Shown: one piece after another, positions 52,084 through 59,950 of the stretch | Layout: every line of letters starts with the position of its first letter | How positions within the stretch are numbered: position 1 is the first letter of the stretch | Assembly (NCBI GenBank): GCA_037135095.1 | Contig: JBAXKZ010000002.1 | Coordinates: 36,693 to 100,692 of the forward strand | DNA length: 64,000 bases | Origin: CAIMZW01 sp037135095 | Lineage (GTDB): Bacteria > Actinomycetota > Actinomycetes > Nanopelagicales > Nanopelagicaceae | Reading direction: 5' to 3' | The notes under the pieces: model-generated | Database searches by the model: none | What the model saw: the letters and a program-made list of their open reading frames with translations, nothing else | Told to the model about the DNA's origin: nothing | Position numbers and translations under genes: made by a program

Positions 52084-53148
52084 TTACTTTGGGGCGTGCG
52101 CCGACCAGCCTTTTTCGCTTAGGTGAGAACGCAATTTTTCGGCATCAATAGCCGATAAAGCTAAAGTGATCAAACCAGTTTGCTGGCCTGGACTATGTTC
52201 AATCGTCAGGTCTTCAACGTTTACCTGCGCCAAGGCACACTCTTGAAAGAGCGCGCCAAGTTGTCCCGGTCGATCATCAATCACGATTGGCAGATAGGTG
52301 TAATCGCGAACTTTTGCCCCATGTTTACCCGAGATTCGGGCTCGGCCTAGGGCCGCCCGCTCAAATAAACCTTTAATTGCTAAATCATCTTGTCGATTTA
52401 TAGCCTCGGAAAGCTCATTGATTGACTCTTGGAAACGGGCCAAGATCGGAAGTAGGTGGGCGCGATTTGAGATCAGGAGCGCGCTCCAAAGCTCGCCAGA
52501 GGAGCTTGCCAACCTTGAGGTGTCGCGCAAACCCGCCCCGGCCAGATTTAATGCAATCTCTGGCTGATCGAAGATTGTCGCCCCGAGCGCCGAGCTGACT
52601 AATTGGGGAAGTTGCGAGATCGCGGCCATCGCTAAATCGTGCTCATCGGGTGTTATTACATAAGAAGTAGCTTTGAGCTGCGCCACGAGTTCATAGGCAA
52701 TCTGAAAACTCTCACTCGAAATTGCCGAAGTTGGAGTCAGGATCCAGGCTCGACCTTCAAAGAGATCTGCCTGAGCGCTCTCCACGCCCGAGATCTCTCG
52801 CCCGGCCATTGGATGAGAACCGCAGAATCGAGTCGAGAGGGCTGAAAATTCTTCAACCTTACGCATAAGGTCAGACTTAATCCCATTAACATCCATAAAG
52901 GTTGACTTTGGGTTTGCCATATATTCGGCCATTAGAACTTCAAAAGTCACTTGCGGCGGGACGGCAATGATGGTCAATTCTGCTGGCGAGCTCAAGGGCT
53001 GGGAGGCGATCAAAGATTGCGCGAGTTCGGCATTTGTAGCGCTGGAATCGGACATTTCGACCTCAAAACCGCACTGGACCAAAGCTAAGCCAATGGATGT
53101 TCCTATAAGTCCGGATCCGACAATCCTGACACGGGAAAAACTACTCAT
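52084..53148 (-). CDS. tyrA: Prephenate dehydrogenase
   Basis: Converts prephenate to 4-hydroxyphenylpyruvate with NAD+ on the way to tyrosine. 354 residues: NAD-binding VRIVGSGLIGTSIGLALVQ at the N terminus, GSHPMAGREISGVESA near 115-130, and a C-terminal ACT domain from about 285 (LPIVIDDRPGQLGALFQECA) that should mediate feedback control. The start overlaps the aroH stop as TAATG, so chorismate mutase and this enzyme act as consecutive, coupled steps. Confidence 0.94.
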   Translation of the reverse strand: MSSFSRVRIVGSGLIGTSIGLALVQCGFEVEMSDSSATNAELAQSLIASQPLSSPAELTIIAVPPQVTFEVLMAEYMANPKSTFMDVNGIKSDLMRKVEEFSALSTRFCGSHPMAGREISGVESAQADLFEGRAWILTPTSAISSESFQIAYELVAQLKATSYVITPDEHDLAMAAISQLPQLVSSALGATIFDQPEIALNLAGAGLRDTSRLASSSGELWSALLISNRAHLLPILARFQESINELSEAINRQDDLAIKGLFERAALGRARISGKHGAKVRDYTYLPIVIDDRPGQLGALFQECALAQVNVEDLTIEHSPGQQTGLITLALSAIDAEKLRSHLSEKGWSAHAPK

Positions 53149-53510
53149 TATTGAGCCAGATCTCGCCGTAAAACCTCGGCACCGCGGCGGTAAACATGTG
53201 AAATCTCCTCATGGCGACGAGAGGAGTAGGCATGAATCATCACCCGAATTACCCTTGGCAACGCACCAGGAACATTGATCTCAGTGGAACAGATGAGTGG
53301 AATGAGCCCTAAATCAAGGGAGCGAGCCGCCTTTGCCGGAAAGTCTGAGACCAAATCTTGAGTGGCTGTGAACTGGATCGAGATGAGATCCTCACGCTCA
53401 AGTTGATTTGCAGCAAAGATCTCCGTCAGTAGTTCAACCACCGCCGACTCCATCTCAAGCGGGTCATCAGCTATCAACTGAGTTGCGCCCCGGATTGCTC
53501 TTACCTTCAT
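53148..53510 (-). CDS. aroH: Chorismate mutase, AroH class
   Basis: Rearranges chorismate to prephenate. The 120-residue length and sequence (VRAIRGATQLIADD, LISIQFTATQDLVSDFPAKA, ALPRVIRVMIHAY) fit the trimeric AroH type of Bacillus rather than the helical AroQ type, with the active-site arginines Arg5-Arg8 region visible. It has TATTAT 6 nt before ATG 53510 and no Shine-Dalgarno. Forms a two-gene unit with tyrA. Confidence 0.93.
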   Translation of the reverse strand: MKVRAIRGATQLIADDPLEMESAVVELLTEIFAANQLEREDLISIQFTATQDLVSDFPAKAARSLDLGLIPLICSTEINVPGALPRVIRVMIHAYSSRRHEEISHVYRRGAEVLRRDLAQ

Positions 53511-53753
53511 GTTCGGATAATACCTTGACCCTCTTAGTTGTTATGTATCCATTTACTGGTTTACCGATAAAACTTTTAAACACTTTTACTGAATCCTCGA
53601 AGTCGACATTCAATTCTCCTGAATCAAAGCTTTCAAGGATTATCGATTTAACTCTTTACCTATCGTTTTCTGCGCTCATTTATATCGATAAAGACACTTT
53701 GCAATCCTCAGAGATAATCTATATATCGTCAAATGGTTATTGATCTTATCGAC
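53511..53753. other. AT-rich intergenic segment with repeated TATCG motifs
   Basis: The longest non-coding stretch of the window, visibly richer in A+T than its surroundings. It holds the aroH promoter at its left end. TATCG or its complement CGATA recurs at least six times (for example CGATAA, TTATCGAT, CTATCG, TATCGATA, ATATCG, TTATCG). Open frames cross it on both strands but none has a convincing start or known domain. It may be regulatory or a remnant of something lost. Confidence 0.5.
53517..53522 (-). promoter_or_regulatory. -10 element TATTAT, leaderless-type promoter of aroH
   Basis: Minus-strand TATTAT lies exactly 6 nt before ATG 53510. No clear -35 box or Shine-Dalgarno. Confidence 0.6.
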
Positions 53754-54488
53754 TTATTTATTTAATTTTAAAACCTTAAAGAGGTTAGTTACCTCTACCT
53801 CATTCAGAGAGCGCCATCGACCCTCTTTAGTCTCTCCCAGTGAAAGCGGACCAAACTCGCTGCGAATCAATCTAAGCACCTTTAGATCCAGGGCCTCGAA
53901 CATCCGACGAACGATGTGATACCGGCCTTCATGAATCGAGACTTCTAGCCAGAAATGCTTTTGAGAGACCTCTCGAATAACTTCAACGGAGAGCGCCCTG
54001 GCAAGTCCATCTTCAAGTTCAATTCCATGCTCCAACGCCTTAATCGACTCCTTCGAGAAATCCCCTTCAATCTCCAAGATATATTTCTTTATTAATCCGT
54101 AAGAAGGGTGGGTAGCTCGATGTGCCAAATCCCCATCATTTGTGAGCAGAATTAGCCCCTCACTTTCACGGTCCAAGCGCCCAACGTGGAAGAGTCGCTC
54201 GTTACGTCCGCTGAAGTAGTCACCGAGATTGGGTCGGTCTTCCGGGTCTGACATGGTGGAAATAACACCCGCCGGCTTATGAAACAGAAGGTAAGTTCTA
54301 GACTTATTGGTCTTAATTGTCTCACCATCTACTTCAATGGAAGCAGTTTCTGGATCAACTTTTGTTCCGAGCTCACGAATTTGGACGCCGTTAACGCTTA
54401 CGCGCCCTTCAGCAATTAACTCTTCGCTGCCACGGCGACTAGCGACGCCGGCATCGGCGAGAATCTTCTGTAACCGAACTTCAGCCAT
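53754..54488 (-). CDS. rluB: Pseudouridine synthase, RluB/RsuA family
   Basis: Forms pseudouridine in rRNA. 244 residues with an N-terminal S4 RNA-binding domain (RLQKILADAGVASRRGSEEL), the catalytic Asp106 in HVGRLDRESEGLILLTNDGD and the GRYHIVRRMFEAL motif. I start at ATG 54488 with AAGGA 5 nt upstream. Target specificity (23S by analogy with RluB) is inferred from its neighbours scpAB and cmk-der. Confidence 0.92.
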   Translation of the reverse strand: MAEVRLQKILADAGVASRRGSEELIAEGRVSVNGVQIRELGTKVDPETASIEVDGETIKTNKSRTYLLFHKPAGVISTMSDPEDRPNLGDYFSGRNERLFHVGRLDRESEGLILLTNDGDLAHRATHPSYGLIKKYILEIEGDFSKESIKALEHGIELEDGLARALSVEVIREVSQKHFWLEVSIHEGRYHIVRRMFEALDLKVLRLIRSEFGPLSLGETKEGRWRSLNEVEVTNLFKVLKLNK

Positions 54489-54578
54489 CTCATTCCTTAC
54501 CAAATATTTAGGTAGGCGAAATAACGCCCAAGGATCAAGGATAGGGCGTAGTTGAAGGGCTGGGAAATGCTCTTCGGG

Positions 54579-55136
54579 TTAGTCGGTAAGAGTGGCCAGA
54601 ACCTCGTCCAAAGTATCCACATCGGGAAGGAATGGGGCTAGTGCTGGCAGGTCAGCGACCTCGTTGAGCCCTAATTTTTCGAGGAAGAAAGAGGTGGTTC
54701 GATAGAGAATTGCTCCACTCTCCGGTTCCAGACCAGCCTCTTCGGCTAACCCTCGAGTTACCAGCGTCTTCATAACCGCTTCGACATTTACGCCTCGGAT
54801 TGCTGAAACTCGGGCTCGAGAGATCGGTTGGCGATAAGCAATAACGGCTAAAGTCTCTAGTGCAGCTTGAGTAAGGCGGGATTGCTGGCCATCTAAAACG
54901 AACTTCTCAACAACCGCCGACTGATCTGGGTGACTGTAGTAACGCCAACCGCCTGCTACCTGGCGTAGTTCGAAGCCTCTCCCCTGCTCAACATAGGAGG
55001 TTGCGAGCTTAACTAGCGCATGGGCGATCTCCTCAGTTGTAGTCTCCGTGATTTGGGCCAGGATCAGCTCAGAGACGGGCTCATCTACCACCATCAATAT
55101 CGCTTCAATTGCTTGGTTAAGTTCTACTTTAGACAT
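54579..55136 (-). CDS. scpB: Segregation and condensation protein B
   Basis: Kleisin-interacting winged-helix subunit of the SMC-ScpAB condensin. 185 residues, with QAIEAILMVVDEPVSELIL and the second winged-helix segment LTQAALETLAVIAYRQPISR-ARVSAIRGVN. It overlaps scpA by 8 bp and is co-translated. Acts with ScpA and SMC in chromosome organisation. Confidence 0.95.
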   Translation of the reverse strand: MSKVELNQAIEAILMVVDEPVSELILAQITETTTEEIAHALVKLATSYVEQGRGFELRQVAGGWRYYSHPDQSAVVEKFVLDGQQSRLTQAALETLAVIAYRQPISRARVSAIRGVNVEAVMKTLVTRGLAEEAGLEPESGAILYRTTSFFLEKLGLNEVADLPALAPFLPDVDTLDEVLATLTD

Positions 55137-56010
55137 CTAGATCCTCTTCCGTATTGGTTTCAATCTCAGATACAGGCAGATCGAACTCATCGCCAACGAC
55201 TATCTCTCCGGATTCGCTTCCCGTCCAGGTGATGTGAAGCTCTCCGAGTGAGACAACCTGTTCAAAGCGCAAGACTCCCTCTCGATACAGCTCCAGCAGA
55301 GCAAGGAAGCGCGCTACAACCACGAGGGTGGAGTCTGTACCGTGGATTAGATGGCGAAAGGTGGAGCGACCGCTCTGTCGAAGCAGCTCAACTAGCTTTA
55401 TCGCCTCCTCAGCCACGCTCACCAGTGGGCGGTGAATATGTTCGAGAGCTACCGCCGGCGTTATTTTTGGCGAGAGAACGCGTTGCGCGATGGCAGCGAG
55501 ACGCTGTGCCCCCACGCCGATAAGAACTTCGGGCAAGAGAGCTGCAAAATGACCTTCAAGCGCAACGACCCGGGCAAAGCTCTTCTCTTCCCGGCCAATT
55601 CGCGTAGCAAAGATTGCGGCGATCTCTTTAAAGGCTCGATATTGGAGCAAGCGGGCAAATAGTAAATCGCGCGCCTCGAGCAGTGCCAGGTCTTCCTCGT
55701 CCTCGACCTCTCCCGACGGCAATAATCGCGCGGCTTTTAGGTCAAGGAGGGTGGCTGCAACGACAAGGAATTCGGTGGTCTGATCCAGATCCCAGCCGGC
55801 CTCTGAACCCTCTAGCGCACGGATATAGGCGATAAAATCGTCGGTTACCACCCCAAGCGCAACTTCCGTAACATCCATTTTGTGGCGCGAAATCAGCTGC
55901 AAGAGCAGATCGAAGGGCCCTTCAAAGTTACTCAACCGAACCGAGAATGGGAGCGCAGCATCTTGAGTGACGATAACCGCCACCTCTTGATCAACGACAA
56001 TCTCACTCAT
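55129..56010 (-). CDS. scpA: Segregation and condensation protein A (kleisin)
   Basis: Kleisin bridging SMC heads. The 293 residues show the N-terminal SMC-binding part (FSVRLSNFEGPFDLLLQLIS, RHKMDVTEVALGVVTDDFI) and the C-terminal winged helix (FRHLIHGTDSTLVVVARFLA). The start has TACCTT 6 nt upstream. It is divergent from the parA-like gene, a common pairing that joins chromosome condensation and ParA-type functions. Confidence 0.94.
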   Translation of the reverse strand: MSEIVVDQEVAVIVTQDAALPFSVRLSNFEGPFDLLLQLISRHKMDVTEVALGVVTDDFIAYIRALEGSEAGWDLDQTTEFLVVAATLLDLKAARLLPSGEVEDEEDLALLEARDLLFARLLQYRAFKEIAAIFATRIGREEKSFARVVALEGHFAALLPEVLIGVGAQRLAAIAQRVLSPKITPAVALEHIHRPLVSVAEEAIKLVELLRQSGRSTFRHLIHGTDSTLVVVARFLALLELYREGVLRFEQVVSLGELHITWTGSESGEIVVGDEFDLPVSEIETNTEEDLDV

Positions 56011-56016
56011 GCGAGA

Positions 56017-56022
56017 AAGGTA
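56017..56022 (-). promoter_or_regulatory. -10 element TACCTT, leaderless-type promoter of scpA
   Basis: Minus-strand TACCTT lies exactly 6 nt before ATG 56010, in the 61-bp divergent gap shared with parA. Confidence 0.55.
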
Positions 56023-56059
56023 CTTGAAGGCGCGCTTGTCAGCGTAATCGCACCGCCGC

Positions 56060-56065
56060 TAGAGT
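56060..56065 (+). promoter_or_regulatory. -10 element TAGAGT with -35 TTGTCA, promoter of parA-like gene
   Basis: TAGAGT lies exactly 6 nt before ATG 56072. A -35-like TTGTCA at 56036-56041, 18 nt upstream of the -10, makes this one of the better-supported leaderless-type promoters. Confidence 0.65.
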
Positions 56066-56071
56066 CCGCTC

Positions 56072-56983
56072 ATGGCAAAAGGCTCTTCAGAGGTTTCTCG
56101 TTTCGACGCTAAATCGACAAATCGGGATGACGAGGTTGCAACTACCTCCGGCGTCTTAAATCGCCCCCTTCGCGAGATTCCAGATATCGCCCCACTTACC
56201 GTTCACAATGGCGCCACCGTTATCTCCGTTGTCAATCAAAAAGGTGGCGTCGGCAAGACCACCACGACTATCAATTTGGGCGCCGCCCTTGCCGAGCTCG
56301 GACGTCGCGTTTTGTTGGTGGACTTCGATCCTCAGCATTCCCTTTCGGTCGGACTTGGGGTTTCGACCCGAAAGTTAGATGGCTCGATATACAACTTGAT
56401 GATGGATGAATCCACAAATATTGAGGATTTTCTGCTGAAAACCAGCGTGCCTGGGATGGACATGATCCCAAGCCATGAAGACCTTGCTGGCGCTGAAGGC
56501 GGACTTATGAATGTAATTGCGCGTGAGAAGGTTTTGAAGCGAGTACTTAAACCGGTGTTGGATTATTACGATGTAATTCTGATCGATTGCCAGCCCTCGC
56601 TTGGCCTGCTTACCGTAAATGCACTCACCGCCTCGCAAGGTGTGATCGTCCCGCTGGAATGCGAATATTTTGCCTTACGTGGAGTCGCTCTTTTGGCAGA
56701 CATCATTGGAAAAGTTCAAAAGAACACCAATCCCGATCTGAAATTGACTGGAATTTTGCCAACTATGTTTGATCGAAAAACGGTGCATAGCCGCGAAGTC
56801 CTAGAGCGAATTATCGAAGCCTTCCCAGATCATGTCTTCGACACCATTATTGCTCGAACAGTTCGTTTCCCCGAAACAACAGTCGCTGGCGAGCCGATCA
56901 CGACTTATGCCAGCAATTCTTCGGGCGCTTCCGCCTATCGTCGCCTTGCCCGTGAATTAATTTCCATAGGAGGATCGAAATGA
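56072..56983 (+). CDS. ParA-family ATPase (orphan, next to scpAB)
   Basis: Deviant Walker-type ATPase of 303 residues with a 48-residue N-terminal extension. Deviant Walker A is KGGVGKTTT from Lys57, followed by VDFDPQHSLSVGLG and VILIDCQPSLGLLT (Walker B). Matches the Rv1708-type ParA that flanks scpAB in actinobacteria, not the parAB pair at the origin. There is no ParB; the next gene, overlapping by 4 bp, is a likely partner. The cellular cargo is unknown. Confidence 0.9.
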   Translation: MAKGSSEVSRFDAKSTNRDDEVATTSGVLNRPLREIPDIAPLTVHNGATVISVVNQKGGVGKTTTTINLGAALAELGRRVLLVDFDPQHSLSVGLGVSTRKLDGSIYNLMMDESTNIEDFLLKTSVPGMDMIPSHEDLAGAEGGLMNVIAREKVLKRVLKPVLDYYDVILIDCQPSLGLLTVNALTASQGVIVPLECEYFALRGVALLADIIGKVQKNTNPDLKLTGILPTMFDRKTVHSREVLERIIEAFPDHVFDTIIARTVRFPETTVAGEPITTYASNSSGASAYRRLARELISIGGSK

Positions 56984-57390
56984 GCCGTCGCGTAAGTTTG
57001 CCAGGAGCTGATGAACTTTTTCGTACCACAACAACCCTGAGCGCCGTTCCCGCCGCCGCAACTGAAGCAATTACAGCTGAAGTGCCGGCAAGCCCAAATA
57101 CCCCGATAACTCCAGCAACAACTAAGTCCGTTCGCCAAACTCCAAGGCGCCGAGTTAATACTTTTGATCGCTCACCCAGCGGCAGAGAACGTCACGACGA
57201 GAAAATAACGGTCTACCTCTCTCCTGAAGAACTTTATGATTTAGATCAAGCCAGATTAGCGTTGCGTGGCGATTTGGGACTTGCAGTAGATCGAGGTCGG
57301 ATAGTTCGCGAATCAATCGCAATCATTATTGCTGATCTAGAGACCAAAGGTGACCAAAGTATTTTGGCTCGTCGCCTTCGAGGCAGATAA
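56980..57390 (+). CDS. Conserved small protein with a C-terminal DNA-binding-like segment
   Basis: A 136-residue actinobacterial protein of unknown function. Residues 1-65 are Ala/Pro/Thr-rich and probably disordered; residues about 70-130 (HDEKITVYLSPEELYDLDQA, DRGRIVRESIAIIIADLE) look like a ribbon-helix-helix fold, with a beta strand then two helices, and a basic end RRLRGR. The ATGA overlap with the ParA-like gene suggests a ParB- or CopG-like partner. Converges on xerD with a 3-bp gap. Confidence 0.7.
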   Translation: MSRRVSLPGADELFRTTTTLSAVPAAATEAITAEVPASPNTPITPATTKSVRQTPRRRVNTFDRSPSGRERHDEKITVYLSPEELYDLDQARLALRGDLGLAVDRGRIVRESIAIIIADLETKGDQSILARRLRGR

Positions 57391-57393
57391 TAG

Positions 57394-58317
57394 TTATCTA
57401 GCTCTGGGGTGAGCCGCCGAATAACTTTCGCGCAGTTTATCTATCGTGATTAACGTATAGATCTGAGTTGTAGTTACCGATGAGTGACCTAATAATTCTT
57501 GAACCACTCGAATATCGGCACCGCCATCTAATAGATGCGTCGCAAATGAATGACGTAACGAATGCGGCGATACTTCTCGTTCGATCTTTGCTCTGGTCGC
57601 GGCTGAAGTGATTATTTCCCAGGCACTTTGGCGACTAAGTCGCTTTCCGTGCCGATTCAAAAAAAGCGCATCGTTGCGCCGCTCGCTCAGTAAAATGGGT
57701 CTCACTCGAACGAGATATTGATCTAGTGCCTCTCTGGCATATTTCCCAATCGGAACTACTCGTTCTTTGCCACCTTTGCCTTTCAATTTGATGGAAAAAG
57801 AATGCAATTCATGCAACTTCGATATATCTGAAAGATTAAGTTGAACGATCTCGCTAATTCTGGCACCACTGGCATAGAGAAGTTCGATCAAAGCCACATC
57901 TCGGGAGGCAATGGGATCAACTGGGTTATCCGCTGCCGCGATTAAATCTGAGACATCACTAACCGTGAGCGCTTTCGGCAACCGCTTTGGGATTTTGGGT
58001 GGGTGAAAATCATGCAAGAGATTTAGTTCGGAATTCTCTTTTGCCTCAAAGGCATAAAGATTACGAATGGAAACCACGGCCCGGGCAATTGATGCCTCGG
58101 CAAGCGGCGGTTGATTTGAATTCTTACCCCGTAGCCAAGCTACATACTCGGACATCAGCTCCGAATTGATCTTGGAAAGTTCTAGCGAATTCTCGGCTAA
58201 ATAGTTTAAAAACCGCTCCAAATCTCTGCGATAAGAGGTCAAAGTATTTTTTGCCAGACCTTTTTCCACCGTAAGGTGATTTAAGTACTCAGTTACCTTT
58301 TCGCTATCGGATTTCAT
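57394..58317 (-). CDS. xerD: Tyrosine recombinase XerD
   Basis: Resolves chromosome dimers at dif with XerC. The 307-residue protein has the SAM-like core-binding domain (1-95) and the catalytic domain with Arg153 (GARISEIVQL), Lys184, His252-x-x-Arg255 (HSLRHSFATHLL), His278 and nucleophile Tyr287. Its start overlaps the end of pyrG by 14 bp, and the position beside pyrG, recN and nadK is the XerD position in actinobacteria. It is unlikely to be a phage integrase. Confidence 0.94.
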   Translation of the reverse strand: MKSDSEKVTEYLNHLTVEKGLAKNTLTSYRRDLERFLNYLAENSLELSKINSELMSEYVAWLRGKNSNQPPLAEASIARAVVSIRNLYAFEAKENSELNLLHDFHPPKIPKRLPKALTVSDVSDLIAAADNPVDPIASRDVALIELLYASGARISEIVQLNLSDISKLHELHSFSIKLKGKGGKERVVPIGKYAREALDQYLVRVRPILLSERRNDALFLNRHGKRLSRQSAWEIITSAATRAKIEREVSPHSLRHSFATHLLDGGADIRVVQELLGHSSVTTTQIYTLITIDKLRESYSAAHPRAR

Positions 58318-59944
58318 GACGTGCCAGCGCCGCCGCTACTAGACCGATAAATAGTGGGTGTGCTCGCGTTGGACGCGAAAGAAACTCGGGATGCGCTTGG
58401 GTTCCTACATAATATGGATGAATCTCGGTTGGGAGTTCAACAAACTCCACTAAGTGACCATCCGGGGAGAGCCCAGAAAATTGCAACCCGGTGGCGGATA
58501 TTTGCGCTCGGTAGGAGTTGTTAACTTCGTAGCGATGGCGATGGCGTTCGGAAATCTCCGTCTTGCCGTAAACACTGGCCGCGATCGAGTTTGGCGTCAG
58601 AACGGCGGGATAGAGACCTAACCTCATTGTTCCACCCATATCGCCATTGCCAGCAACAATCTCGCGTTGATCTGCCATGGTGGAAATTACTGGGTCTGGA
58701 GTTTGTGGATCAAATTCCGCGGAATTTGCCGCTGCGATACCAGCGATATTGCGCGCCGCTTCAATCACCATGCACTGAAGACCTAGGCAGAGCCCTAATG
58801 TTGGAATCTTATTTTCGCGAGCGAATTTTAACGCTCCAAGCTTTCCCTCAATTCCGCGAACACCAAATCCACCGGGAATACAGATCGCATCCACGGAACC
58901 AAGTTGTTCTTGTGCTCCAGCTTCGGTATCACAGTCATCACTGGGCACCCATTTAATATTTACGCGAGCATTGTTGGCAAAACCACCAGCTCTCAGCGCC
59001 TCAGTAACCGAAAGGTAGGCATCTGGCAGATCAATATATTTGCCGACTAATGCAACCGTTATAGCGAATTTCGGCTCGTGAACTCTTTGAAGCAGCTCGT
59101 TCCACTCCCCCCATTGGACATCCGCAAAGCGCAGTCCGAGGCGGCGAACGATGTAAGCATCCAACCCTTCGGTATGGAGAACTTTTGGAATATCATAAAT
59201 CGAGGGAGCATCGACAGCAGCGACAACGGCTTCCAGATCCACATCGCACATGGAGGAAATCTTCTTCTTGATTGCATCAGGAATTGGTCGATCTGAGCGA
59301 ATGACAATGCCATCTGGCGCAATACCAATAGAGCGAAGTGCGGCAACGCTATGTTGGGTTGGCTTGGTTTTTAATTCACCCGATGGTCCGATGTAGGGCA
59401 CTAAGGAGACATGTAAATAGAAGACATTTTCGCGACCAACATCTTGTCTGATCTGACGAGCCGCCTCGAGAAATGGCAGCGATTCAATATCCCCTACCGT
59501 GCCACCAACTTCGGTAATCACGATATCAATTTCCGGTCCGGCCATCGCCCGGATTCGTTCTTTAATCTCATTTGTGATGTGCGGAATTACTTGAACCGTG
59601 TCACCTAAATACTCGCCACGTCGCTCTTTGGCGATCACATTTGAATAAATTTGCCCAGTGGTTACATTGGCCCAGCCATGCAAATTGGTGTCCAGGAAGC
59701 GCTCATAATGGCCGATATCGAGGTCAGTTTCAGCACCGTCATCAGTAACAAATACTTCGCCATGTTGAAAAGGGTTCATGGTTCCCGGATCCACATTTAT
59801 GTAAGGATCAAGTTTTTGCATCGTTACCCGAATGCCTCTGGCTCGAAGTAACCGCCCAATACTGGAGGCCGTTAACCCTTTACCTAGACTAGAGGCGACG
59901 CCTCCAGTGACGAATAGATACTTAGTCACATGAGAGGTAGTCAC
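58304..59944 (-). CDS. pyrG: CTP synthase
   Basis: Aminates UTP to CTP using glutamine. 546 residues: amidoligase domain with GGVASSLGKGLTASSIG and DPYINVDPGTMNPFQHGEVF at the N terminus, and a glutamine amidotransferase domain from about 290 with the nucleophile in LGLCLGLQCMVIE and a His-Pro-Glu triad. Start GTG 59944 follows recN by 6 bp. Completes the pyrimidine route begun by the pyr operon at the other end of the window. Confidence 0.97.
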   Translation of the reverse strand: MTTSHVTKYLFVTGGVASSLGKGLTASSIGRLLRARGIRVTMQKLDPYINVDPGTMNPFQHGEVFVTDDGAETDLDIGHYERFLDTNLHGWANVTTGQIYSNVIAKERRGEYLGDTVQVIPHITNEIKERIRAMAGPEIDIVITEVGGTVGDIESLPFLEAARQIRQDVGRENVFYLHVSLVPYIGPSGELKTKPTQHSVAALRSIGIAPDGIVIRSDRPIPDAIKKKISSMCDVDLEAVVAAVDAPSIYDIPKVLHTEGLDAYIVRRLGLRFADVQWGEWNELLQRVHEPKFAITVALVGKYIDLPDAYLSVTEALRAGGFANNARVNIKWVPSDDCDTEAGAQEQLGSVDAICIPGGFGVRGIEGKLGALKFARENKIPTLGLCLGLQCMVIEAARNIAGIAAANSAEFDPQTPDPVISTMADQREIVAGNGDMGGTMRLGLYPAVLTPNSIAASVYGKTEISERHRHRYEVNNSYRAQISATGLQFSGLSPDGHLVEFVELPTEIHPYYVGTQAHPEFLSRPTRAHPLFIGLVAAALARHEIR

Positions 59945-59950
59945 GGGTGG

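Noticed and set aside
53408..53743. A 111-codon open frame on the plus strand across the AT-rich gap
   Set aside because: Its first third is antisense to aroH, it has no good start signal and no recognisable domain.
57394..58317. Phage or integron integrase
   Set aside because: The sequence and the neighbours pyrG, recN and nadK identify the housekeeping XerD; no att site or cargo genes are nearby.
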